DNA from: Cephalotrichum gorgonifer
Taxonomy: Eukaryota > Ascomycota > Sordariomycetes > Microascales > Microascaceae
DNA: 64,000 nt
Direction of reading: 5' to 3'
Assembly: GCA_900312665.1 (NCBI GenBank)
Contig: ONZQ02000010.1
Location: 310,001-374,000, forward strand
Part shown: positions 54,924-64,000 of the stretch, in pieces
Layout: each line of letters starts with the position of its first letter
How positions within the stretch are numbered: position 1 is the first letter of the stretch
The notes under the pieces: model-generated
Told to the model about the DNA's origin: nothing
Database searches by the model: none
Seen by the model: the letters and a program-made list of their open reading frames with translations, nothing else
Translations under genes and position numbers: made by a program

Positions 54924-56875
54924 TCACCTCCTGGGCATCCCCCGTCCCCTTGCCCTGAGTGCCTTCTGCGCCGCGCCGGGAGGCAGCTGGCCCTGCGGCC
55001 CCTGGGGCGCCTGGCTCTCCTCGTTCCTGATCGTCTCGTCCACCCCGAGGATGAGACACGCCGCCTCGGTGGCGGCCTGGATAGCGTTCACCTTGACCAA
55101 CGCCGGCTCCCACACGAACTTGTCCATCATGTTCGACACGCTCTCGGTGTCAAAGTCGACGCCCGCCCAGGTGTTGCCGCGCACGTGCTCGACGCGGAGC
55201 CTGTTGAGGATGTCGGTGGCGTCGAAGCCGGCGTTGTCGCACAGCTGGCGGGGTATGACCTCGAGCGCGCGCGCGAACGACTTGATGATGGGCTGCTGCT
55301 TGTTGCGGACCTCGCGGTCGGCGAAGCGGTGGAGGTAGGTCGAGACCTCCATCTCGGTGGCGCCGCCGCCGGCGACGATGTCCTTGTTCTTGATGGCGCG
55401 CTTGACGATCATGATGGCGTCGTGGAGGGAGCGCTCGACCTCGGCGATGAACTGCTCGGCGCCGCCGCGGAGGACGAGCGTGCAGGTCTTGGCCTCGGGG
55501 CAGTCCTCGAAGAAGTTGAACCGCTCGCCGCCGATCTGGCGCTCGTCGAAGCTGCCGCAGGTGCCGAGGTGCTCGGGCAGGATGTTGGAGCACGTGGATT
55601 GCAGCGTGGCGCCCGTCGCCTCGATGACGCGGTCCATGTCCTCAGCCGCGACACGGCCAGCGCAGAAGATGTTGCGGTCGGCGAAGAACTGAGTCGCGAG
55701 ATCACCGATCGGGAGCTTGCTGAGGACGACGCTGGCGCCCGACTCGTGGAGGTTCTCGAGCTTCTTGTAAATGATCTGCCACTCGGCGTCGACGATGGCC
55801 TGGTACTCTGAGACCTCCTCGACGCGCACCTCGGCGTTGTCCTTCTCGGCCTTGAGCTCAAGCTCGACGTTGAGGCACACGATCTTGGGCTTCTTGAAGG
55901 ACTTGGGCTGTTGCTCGAAGCCGGCGTAGGAGAAGGTCTTCTTGAAGGCTACGCCGTTAATGAAGAGGGAGTCGGTTAGGGAGCCTCCGGGGATCTTCTT
56001 GACACCAATGAGCCTCTCGTTAAGGTCGTCCTGGTCTAGCGCCAATACGGCATCGACGCACACTGTTAAAAGTTAGCCAACCACGTTCGGGGTTCGAGGC
56101 AGTCGCCGCTGTCGGGGACCCGCGCCAGATCTACCGATCAAGGCACATACTCTTGGTGAAGAAGGTTGAGTTCCTCTTGATGAGCTTGCTAGTCATGGCG
56201 GTAGCCGCGAGCTTCTCCAGGGTGTCTCTCCTGCTAGCGTCGTTGGTGGCGACGGAGATCTCCCTGACCTTGTTCACCGCCATGGCGGACGCCCTCCGTA
56301 GGGCCTTGTTAATGAGCTGGGTGCTGACGCCCTGCTCAACGTGCTCCTTTACCTCCTTGAGGATCTCGCCGGCGAGAACAACCACCGAGGTCGTCCCGTC
56401 GCCGACCTCTGCGTCCTGGGACCGTGCGATGTCGACGAGGATCCGGGCCGCGGGGTGGACAATGTCGAGAAGCTGTTTGAAGCGAAGCTCTGGTCAGTGC
56501 CTTGTCCGACCGGGTCGGGGCGGGGACGGGGATCCCATGGGCTCCTCCCTGCGCACCTTCATGACTGTTGCTCCATCGTTTGTGATGGTCTGCTTCCCGT
56601 TCTCATCCACCATGAGGAGGTCGCCGCCATAGGGGCCGAGAGTGGGCCTTATCGTCTGCTGGACGGCAGCGCAGGCATTGATGTTCGACAGGATCTGGCC
56701 CTGACCTTGAGAGGCATCGGTTCCTGGAGAAAGGCAGATATCACTTTGTTAGCTCTAGAAGCTTCGATCGGGCTCGAGAGGTGGAATGTGGGAACGTGGA
56801 GCACGGAGCATGGCGGGGTAGCGAGCAACCTTCTTTGAGGACGATGATGGTCGGAGTTTGACCCCCGAATGACAT
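54924..56875 (-). CDS. cct7: Chaperonin CCT subunit eta (TCP-1 eta)
   Basis: Subunit eta of the CCT/TRiC ring. Exons: 56875-56830, 56723-56557, 56472-56151, 56062-54924, giving 557 aa. Start [16 protein letters not shown] is the conserved N-terminus. Motifs: [33 protein letters not shown] across a splice, [13 protein letters not shown], and the C-terminal ATPase segment [12 protein letters not shown]. The junction FFTK|MCVDAV is rebuilt by A|TG. The first intron uses a weak donor (GTTGCT) but no other GT restores the conserved [13 protein letters not shown]-terminus rich in Gln/Gly/Arg ([17 protein letters not shown]). Upstream, a tRNA-Arg follows at 360 bp. Confidence 0.95.
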
Positions 56876-57234
56876 TATGACGGTAGTGGAGCGGGTTTAC
56901 CGGGTATTATGGGCGGCTTCGATTATGGACGGTGGATGGACGTGTTCGGAGCGGTGGGAATGGTTGTGGGAGCTTGGTGGCGGGGGAGTGGTTAGCTTGG
57001 ATGCGGTACTCCCTGGTGGTCAATTTTGAAAATTATTGCTGCCTCCCCATGAAGACGTCTCGCTCGTGCAGTCAGTGACGAGCGAGCCACAGATGTAACC
57101 AGGTGGGGGGAGTGGGTGGGGCGGAAGCCCATGGCTGACAATGCATGGACATGACATTATGGTGGGAGCGGAAGGTAAAATTTGCGGGGCTGTAAAGGCC
57201 TTTTAGTATTTCTTTCGGGCATGACAACCATCGA
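56876..57234. promoter_or_regulatory. cct7 promoter region up to tRNA-Arg
   Basis: 359 bp between the cct7 start codon and the tRNA gene. No gene or repeat is seen. Confidence 0.5.
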
Positions 57235-57325
57235 GGTCTTGTGGCCCAATGGCAAGGCGTTTGACTACGACTGTTCACAACAGCAGCATATCAAAAGATT
57301 GCAGGTTCGATCCCTGCCAAGATCA
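57235..57325 (+). tRNA. tRNA-Arg(ACG) with a 19-nt intron
   Basis: Cloverleaf read by eye. Acceptor stem GGTCTTG (57235-57241) pairs with CAAGATC (57318-57324) with one G-T; discriminator A at 57325. D arm GCC/GGC around CAATGGCAA. Anticodon stem TTTGA (57260-57264) pairs with TCAAA (57291-57295). Anticodon ACG at 57267-57269, with T before and A after. Intron 57271-57289 sits at the canonical site after position 37. T arm GCAGG-TTCGATC-CCTGC (57301-57317) contains the B-box GGTTCGATCC. ACG with A34 edited to inosine reads CGU/CGC/CGA. A T-run for Pol III stop is at 57328-57330 only (short). Confidence 0.93.
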
Positions 57326-57597
57326 CATTTTGCCGTTTCCGTCCTTTTTGTCACTGTCTCCAATACCCCACCACTGGCCGTCCCATCCACATGCTTCCCC
57401 TCCATTCTTACGTAGGACAATCCCGCCTTGAGCCATGACAAGCAGTCTGTTTAGCGACGTATCGATGATGTATGAAAAATATATGGTATTCATCCCTGCC
57501 GATATTGTCTAAACCCTTGAGTCCATGCCGAAACTGGAGTGACCGCCAAAACCCGTATACCATAATGACACCTTGCCCATCATCATCCCCCCTAACG

Positions 57598-58249
57598 TCA
57601 CGCTCTTGTTGACATCTCCGGCCGAAACTCCACGGCCGACTCCATCTCCTGCAACGTAAATGGCACGCGCAACCTCTCCTGCCTTGCTCTCGCCTCGTTA
57701 ATAATCGCCTCTAGCTCCCTCTGGAGAGCCCCAGTCTCCCTCCTGTATATCGGGTCACGGAAAATGCCGGGCGGGCCGGGAATGCTGGGCGGCTCCGCCC
57801 CCGATGCCCTGCCGTTGCTTCTCGGCCGTGTCCTGTTGCGTTGCCTTGCTTCGCGAGCTTCCTCTCGGGCGATGTGTCGATGGTGGATGTGGTTTCGCCT
57901 GTAGAGCATGTAGTGTTGGCCCCACCACCAACAGAGACTGGCGACTGCTGCGACAGTCGTGATGATGGCCGTGACGGTGGTGATGCTCTGAAGGATGACG
58001 GCAGCCCTGGCCAAGCGCAATTGACGTCCTGTGCGGGCCCTGGGTTAGCTTGGGCGGATCGGCCTCGCGGGGTTGGGTTGGAGGCTGCCGTCTGGGCAGG
58101 AGTATTGGCATCATTCGGGCAGAGTGCTTACTCTCGTAACAGGTGAGCGTACAAAATAGATTGCAACCCTGGGTTCCATTCCTAATTTGACTCGGCTGGT
58201 TCTCGGGGAAAAACGCAGGGTTGTCGTCTATGTCCTCCTGAAACCACAT
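57598..58249 (-). CDS. Small hypothetical membrane protein
   Basis: I do not recognise a family. Exons: 58249-58132 and 58028-57598, giving 182 aa. The splice (GAGA|GTAAGC to CACAG|GA) joins an N-terminal part with NPAFFPENQPSQ and CNLFCTLTCYE to a hydrophobic segment, about residues 45-75 (VILQSITTVTAIITTVAAVA then LCWWWGQHYML). This is followed by a His/Arg/Glu-rich helix (HIHHRHIAREEAREARQR) and a Pro-rich stretch, then a charged helical end. One membrane span is likely. The start is the first ATG in the exon-1 frame. Support comes from matching splice signals and a continuous frame, not homology. Confidence 0.6.
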
Positions 58250-60136
58250 CGCAACTTGGGTTCTAGAGGCTGTCGATAGTATTCCATGCGGGTTTTGAGG
58301 GAGCAAGAGCTTCGATTGTCTCTACATGGGCTTAGCAATTTAATCGAGTTAATGGGACTGCCCTTTTGTGCCGATCAAGGGACAAGCCAACGCTGGCCGA
58401 TGGATATATGGAAGGATACGGGTTTGCGTCGGGATGCTGCTGGTCTAAATATGTCGATAGCGAACTTTGGCGTTGGATGCGGGAGGAGGACGGGGGAAGG
58501 GGATGCGATGCTTGGACGAAAGAAATGATTTAAACATCCAGGATGGTGTCGGGTGTCTTGTCCAGTGAGCAAGACTTGTTGATACTTTCTTGCTCTCGCT
58601 GAATGGTCTCCTAGCCGAGAAATGGGGGAGTCTGTTATTGTTATCGTGGTTCGCTTCTGGGGCAGGTACGATCCCCAAGCCTGTCTTTGAACTTTATTAT
58701 CCGTCCCAGCTTAGTAGGTCGGCCACCATCCTCGTGGTCGGCAATGGCGCGTCTCAGGAAGTGAGCACTGGCAGCATCTAGGGGCGTGCCTTCCCCTCGA
58801 GGATTGCCATGTACCCTTGTACACCTTGCTACCATCGTCTATGTATCGTCCGTCGCCCTTTGTCAACCATCAAGGCACAACTACCTACCGGTCAACAGTT
58901 CGGAACATTCTCCCAGCCTTCCCCGGTCATCGTCTTCCAAAGCTTGGAGCCAGACAATATCAGGAAATACCTCCGCAGCAGGAAGTAGCACGTCATGTAC
59001 AGCCCCCGCGGGCAGAGCAACCGAGAGACGCCCATCAATACCCAGTTTTCCACCATCCTATTCTGACGTCCTGACTCGCAGAGGCTGACGACAGTACCCA
59101 CAGCGCCCAAGTCGAGCCCTCGCCCAACCTCTTGACGCTCGCTCCCCGAATGAATCACCCGACGGATATGCCGTGTTGGCAGTCCCGACCATCCTCCCAC
59201 ACCGGCTTCGCGCTGGTTGTGTGAGGAGACGTCCTATTCCGGATCCCATATCATCTCTGCCTGGCTTAGCTACCACGGCAACTTTCGAGGTGTCTTCGTC
59301 TAGCTATGGCTCGCCGCTACTGCTAGTGGACGGGATCGGTGACTGGCCCTGGTATCAAGTTGATGCCTGATGGGTGGGAAAATAGTCACATCTGGGTTTT
59401 GTTTTGCGACTACCACAGACAAGCGCGGAACGGAAATGATGCTTCTGCAGGCTGGCCCTGACTGGCAAGGTGGAATGTGAACCACTATTATGGACGCTGA
59501 CCCAGTCTCGTCGGGACGGTTAGTGACGGCAATTCCAGTAAGATCCGGCCCAAGAGGTAGCCCAGGAAATCTTCCATCGAAGTGTTGTTCCCAGCCCGAT
59601 GGGACTCGGCTGGGATTGTGCGATTTGCCAGCTTGTATGTGGTGTTCCTCATCTCAACTCCGCGGAGAGAAGTCGCTTGTATGTATGTCCTGTGGGTACC
59701 ACCGTCACGGCTGAATTGCCTAATTTGCTCAATTATTACCGAGTACATACATATTTTGCGAGACAAAGTCATAGGGCATGCCGATCGTCGTCTGGAGGCT
59801 TTATCGGGCCTGTCGATAGGGCGCGCCGGGGTCCCTGCTTCTGTAGGGATCCCTGTCATGGTTACAGTCGCCATCTGCGAACGAGCCATGAATGGTTCGT
59901 TTGCCTACCTTTGTTTTTTGTCTGAGGCTGTGTCTGCGAGTAGTAAGACGGCACTGGAAGGGTACGTTCGAGGATACATACGTATCCTTGCATATGTGTT
60001 ATTTGCTTTTCGGTGCCGGTGAAGAGAACCATTCTTAACCTGACCTCTTCCCGCCTCTCTGGGCTGATCCGGCCCCTTCTCCCCGCACTCAGCCGCGCAA
60101 TTACAAGGGTTTTTATCTGCCAATATAGGGCCGGAA
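58250..60136. other. 1.9-kb gene-free spacer before the FMO gene
   Basis: No gene I can support. Open frames of up to 146 codons occur in several overlapping frames without motifs. It should hold the promoters of the divergent small membrane-protein and monooxygenase genes. No repeat was recognised. Confidence 0.5.
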
Positions 60137-62184
60137 ATGGAGTCATTGGATCTCGTAGTCATCGGTGCAGGTGAGTGTGATTGACAGTTAATTGGGCAGC
60201 AGTGTTGGATCTAACTGACTTTACGATACAGGCTGGTACGGCCTGGGGGCTGCCAGTCAGTACAAGGAGCGGCACCCCGATCAAGCCATTGCGGTGCTAG
60301 ACTATGCTTCCACAATTGGAGGCGTGTGGGCCGAACACCGCCACTATCCGGGCCTCAAGTCGAATAACCTCATCGGGATGTTCGAGTACCCCGGCTTCCC
60401 CATGGATCCCGAGACGCTTGGCATGGAGTGGGGCCAGCATCCTACTGGGCAGGCTATCCACGAGTACCACAAGGCGTTTGTGAAGAATCGCGGCCTTTCC
60501 GAGAGCATACGCTGCTCGACGAAGGTGTTGTCGGCGGAACACCAGCCGGATGGTGGGTGGATACTGACCGTGTGTCCTGTCGCGAACTCGGACCCTGAAA
60601 ACGTGCAGGGTGGGGAGACCAAATTATTCGCCAAGAGGCTCATTGTTGCGACGGGGTTGGCGTCAGAGCCTTTTATGCCGCACATCGCGGGCCAGGAAGA
60701 ATTCAACCGGCCTCTGTTCCACTCCAAGGAGTTCCTGAAGTATGCTAACACAGTTGATCCCTTGGTGAGCAAGAGGGTTACGATTTTCGGGGGAAGTAAG
60801 TTTGGGTGGGATGCTGCGTATGCGTACGCGAAGGCTGGCGTCAAGGTAGACTGGGTGATTAGAGGTAGGCGGCACCGGGCATACTTGTCAGGGGCATACG
60901 GGGATCGTTAACTGTGTCTCTAGAATCCGGACATGGGCCGTGTTGGATGGCGCCGCCGTTTGTGACACCATTGAAGAGATGGCTCGAGAAACTCGTTAGT
61001 ACGTTGCGCTACTGTGCTTCCCGAGGTGACTCGACATTAACCGGCGGCTACTACTACTAGATACCCGCTTCTTGACGTGGTTCAGCCCCTGCGTCTGGAG
61101 CGAGGCCGGGGGTTACTCGCCCATTCGATCATTCCTTCACGGTACTTTCATCGGGCGGGCCATCACGAGGTCATTCTGGAGCGTCCTCGGCGAAGACGTC
61201 ATAGGGCTATGCGGATTCAACAAGCACCCCGAGGTGGCCAAGTTGCGGCCATGGACAAACCCCATGTTAACGGGCGCCAGCTTCAGCATCCTCAACTACG
61301 ACACCGATTTCTTCGAGATCATTCGCGACGGCACGGTAAAGGTCCATATTGCGGATCTGGACCACCTTAGCCCCGGTAAGGTTCACCTGGCGGACGAAGC
61401 CAAGACGGTACTCGAAACGGATGCGATGCTCTGTGTCACTGGATGGAAGAAAGTTCCCCCTTTCAAGTTCCTCCCTGAAGGTATCGAGAAGGAGATTGGG
61501 ATTCCGCACCACGTCGAGGAGGGAGATCTTAGCGAAGTCGATCTCGCCTCCCAGACGCAGCTCTTCCAGAAGGCGGATTCCGAGATTCTCGCACGCTTTC
61601 CCCAACTCGCGAACCCGTCAGTTTTCAACAAGAAGTACGTCCCGCTGGTAGAGCAGGAGGCTTTTAGCGCGGGCCCCGTTGACTCGAGCGGGACGCTGAG
61701 CACCATGCTCCTCTATCGCTTCATCGTCCCACCGTCCGCGACGTTCCTCCGTACAAAAGACTTGGCATTCGCTGGTGCCGTCTCGAACTTTAGCAATTGT
61801 ATCACCACGTACCTCCAGGGCCTGTGGATCACGGCCTTCTTCGACGGGACTCTCGCGCGCGATCCCAGCGCTGCGATCGCCGACTTGCGTGACGACACTC
61901 CGCCCAAGAGCACCGAGTCTAACAGTCGCCCGACACTAGAGGACATCCGATACGAGACGGTTTTGCACAACAGGTTCGGGAAGTGGAGGTATCCAGCGGA
62001 CCACGGGAGCTCGTACCCAGACTTTGTGTTCGACGCTGTGCCGTATCTCGACCTGCTGTTGAGGGATCTGGGGCTGCAGGTACGGAGGAAGGGGAGCTGG
62101 TGGAAGGATATTACGGACCCGTACACGGCTCAGGATTATGCTGACGTGGGCGATGAGTGGAGACGGAAGTTTGGGGCGAACTAG
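60137..62184 (+). CDS. FAD/NADPH-dependent flavin monooxygenase (FMO-like)
   Basis: Class B flavin monooxygenase-like enzyme, oxygenating a small substrate with FAD and NADPH; substrate unknown. Exons: 60137-60170, 60232-60864, 60924-60998, 61061-62184, giving 621 aa. FAD Rossmann motif GAGWYG at 10-15, completed by the first splice. NADPH-binding segment RVTIFGGSKFGWDAAYAYAKAG at about 200-220. Later motifs ESGHGPCWMAPPF and DTDFFEIIRDG, then LCVTGWK. Exon 3 is 75 nt; its donor is GTACGT, chosen over GTTAGT four bases earlier because only it keeps the frame (KLVNTRFLTWF). No signal peptide or C-terminal anchor. Enzymes of this type often sit in secondary-metabolism loci, but no synthase gene is visible nearby. 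Confidence 0.85.
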
Positions 62185-63343
62185 GCATTGACGCAGAGGA
62201 AAGGGGATATCCACGATTGGTTTTATTCTAGATTTCCGAGGGTGGCATGGCCGGTCTTTTTCCTGCTTGGCAAGCGTCGCGCTCTTCTTTCTTGACCTTT
62301 GTCCAGGGCTTGAATCATTTTTATCATCTCATGGCTACGCACTTTGTATAGTGGACGCTCCGATCTGAGGCCAGGTTTTCGGTTCAAGTTGCGTCCCGGC
62401 AAGCAAGGCTATACTTTTTCTCGTTTTCTTCTCGTTTCCCTGTCTTCTCTTACAGAGTGGGTAATAGCACTTTTACTTTCGCTTCATTCGAGAGCCACTG
62501 CAGTGACCGTCCCTCGACGACTTGTCAGTAGGAACCCGGGCAAGCTTACGATCCACAGACTCCGGAGCATCAGCAGAGAAAGAATATCATTTCGCCCGGG
62601 ACCTTTATCCTCCGACGGGATTGTCACTTTCGAGGGAAATTCCCGGAATCATCAGCGAGCGACTAATTCTCCGCCGCGGCAAATGTAATATGGTTGAAGG
62701 GAACAGAGAAAGGGAGAGGAGAGAGAGAGAGAGAGAGGGAGATGTGTGTACCAAGCGGGAGGATATGTCTTCAAGGGGCTCCTCCTGCATTTATCCGGCG
62801 CGGGTGCATGAGTTCGCAGCCCTATGCAGAAGGGCTTGGACACACCCTGCGACGCAACGTCAGACACGGCACCAGGCCCGCAGAGGGATGCTCGCATCCC
62901 CGTTTCAAATCTTTACCTGGATTTCTTCCACCCGCCCGCACAGTGGTGACATCGGAGTAAAATAAGCGTCTACGGGCCCGGCCGCAGACGCCATTGCCGA
63001 GCTTATCGTTACCGGATCCCCGGCGAGTGATGCGCTATGTTCATGCCGCGTCCTGCCCACAGCGTTCGCTAACGGGCCATCAGACATGGGCTTGAGGATC
63101 GGTGTGATCTCCAGTTCGTCGTATATCGAGATGGATCCCCCCAGACGGGACGTGACAGAGAGGGTTGGGGAGGGGGCCATGGCGGATCTACCCAACCCTC
63201 GTCCATTACCTGGCTCACTTTTAATTTGGCCATTCGACTAGGAACAGATATCTCGATATATGGCCTGGGGGCAAAACGACGATGAGCTGATGCTTCTTTA
63301 CCGTTCCTTTTCTTGAAGGCCAGATTGGCCTAGCGAGCACATC
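62185..63343. promoter_or_regulatory. Spacer between FMO and DUF6536 genes
   Basis: 1.16 kb without a supportable gene. It contains a GA microsatellite at about 62719-62737. The right part should hold the promoter of the DUF6536 gene. Confidence 0.5.
62719..62737. repeat. (GA)n microsatellite
   Basis: About nine uninterrupted GA units in the spacer, with further purine-rich sequence on the left side. Confidence 0.8.
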
Positions 63344-64000
63344 ATGGCTGGCCATTCCAAATCGCGTGCCACGGGCTGGAGGCAGCCAGCCATTGTAAAC
63401 ACAATACTCCTAGCATTCCTCTCCCTCGGCCTATTTATCACCACCTTCTTCGCCGGGAACGAGACCCAGTCCTACACGATAAACCTCCTGTTCTATGCCG
63501 GCGACTGCGAGACGACGAGACTGCTCGACCTCGGCATCCACCTCGCGCTCAACATCGTCGCCACCCTGACGTTCTCGTCCTCCATATTCTTTATGCAGGT
63601 CCTGAATTCGCCTACGCGGGAGGAGGTCGACGCCGCGCACGCCAAGGGAAAGTCCGTGGAGATCGGGGTCCCGTCGTTGAGTAACCTCTTAGGCCTGTCG
63701 AGGTTCAAGGGCTTCACATGGGTCGTTTTGGCGGTTTTCTCGCTCCCGGTCCACCTTCTGTTCAACAGCGCGGTGTTCCAGACCGACTTCCACGGCAAGT
63801 CGTGGAACTTGACTGTTGCGGCTGAGCCGTTCGTCGATGGAGCAGGGTTCTTTCTGCCAGGGGCGAGCCTTGCCATTCCGGGGTTCGATGAGGGATACGG
63901 AGGCACCGTTGACGTTGCGGAGTTCCTGAACGAGTCGTCCCCGGCCGTCGCCATGTTCCGGACCACAGCTTCGACGGTGGGGACGTGGAAGAGGCTTGAC
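63344..64000 (+). CDS. DUF6536-type polytopic membrane protein, partial (3' end outside)
   Basis: N-terminal 219 residues of a large fungal membrane protein with a DUF6536 domain; function unknown. The frame is open from the ATG at 63344 to the right edge without a stop. Motifs: RQPAIVNTILL then the first helix (FLSLGLFITTFF), a lumenal loop with YAGDCETT, the second helix ending SSSIFFMQVLNSPTREEVDAAHAKG (the most conserved part), then GLSRFKGFTWVVLAVFSLPVHLLFNSAVFQT and GKSWNLTVA. Three hydrophobic segments are visible so far; family members have several more. The coding frame shows the GC-rich codon use of its neighbours. Confidence 0.85.
   Translation, partial: MAGHSKSRATGWRQPAIVNTILLAFLSLGLFITTFFAGNETQSYTINLLFYAGDCETTRLLDLGIHLALNIVATLTFSSSIFFMQVLNSPTREEVDAAHAKGKSVEIGVPSLSNLLGLSRFKGFTWVVLAVFSLPVHLLFNSAVFQTDFHGKSWNLTVAAEPFVDGAGFFLPGASLAIPGFDEGYGGTVDVAEFLNESSPAVAMFRTTASTVGTWKRLD

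Overview
The window is a gene-dense stretch of a filamentous ascomycete nuclear chromosome (Pezizomycotina, most likely Sordariomycetes; the class is inferred from gene content and intron style, not proven). The evidence is short introns (mostly 50-130 nt) with GTRNGT donors and YAG acceptors, GC-rich coding sequence, small divergent and convergent spacers, and families typical of these fungi (MYND/DUF4470, DUF6536, RTA1, Zn2Cys6, a BCK1-type MAPKKK with SAM and Ras-binding-like domains, and eIF3k, which budding yeast lacks). I assembled 23 protein genes by joining exons across frames, plus one intron-containing tRNA-Arg(ACG). Exon ends were chosen so that phase, splice sites and family motifs all agree.

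Layout: 1.4-6.1 kb (-) BCK1 MAPKKK of the cell-wall-integrity pathway; 7.3-9.7 (+) Zn2Cys6 transcription factor; 10.8-12.1 (+) RTA1-like membrane protein; 12.5-14.9 (-) GH5 steryl-glucosidase/glucocerebrosidase; 16.2-20.5 (+) SKI3; 20.7-21.5 (-) RMI1; 21.8-22.8 (+) VPS51; 22.9-24.2 (-) NIF3/DUF34; 24.4-24.9 (+) BolA2/Fra2; 25.3-27.7 (-) AP-1 beta-adaptin; 28.6-31.2 (-) DNA ligase I; 31.7-32.7 (+) eIF3k; 32.9-34.2 (-) TSR4/PDCD2; 34.6-36.6 (-) CCT6; 37.0-40.8 (+) DUF4470-MYND protein; 41.8-44.4 (-) ACE2/SWI5-like C2H2 factor; a 3.3-kb spacer with no convincing gene; 47.7-49.9 (+) CBS-PB1 tail-anchored protein; 50.5-51.9 (+) mitochondrial ribosomal protein uS2m; 52.9-54.6 (+) SPT10-like GNAT with an integrase-type HHCC finger; 54.9-56.9 (-) CCT7; 57.2 (+) tRNA-Arg; 57.6-58.2 (-) small membrane protein; 60.1-62.2 (+) flavin monooxygenase; 63.3 to the right edge (+) DUF6536 membrane protein, cut by the window.

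Most genes are housekeeping: mRNA decay, recombination and replication, trafficking, translation, and chaperonin. Two subunits of the same CCT ring lie about 18 kb apart on one strand. Several close divergent pairs share short promoters (RMI1/VPS51, NIF3/BolA2, ligase I/eIF3k). The flanks (Zn2Cys6-RTA1 on the left; FMO and DUF6536 on the right) look more accessory.

I found no transposon, CRISPR array, rRNA, prophage-like region or RIP-like AT-rich block, and nothing I would claim as a wholly new system. The points most worth following are the HHCC-GNAT fusion, a CGG-N3-CCG site repeated in the RTA1 promoter next to a Zn2Cys6 gene, a perfect 13-bp tandem GATA-containing repeat just upstream of BolA2, an in-frame 42-nt intron-like segment in the ACE2-like gene, a CaaX-like end on the GH5 enzyme, and microexons in CCT6 and in the zinc cluster.
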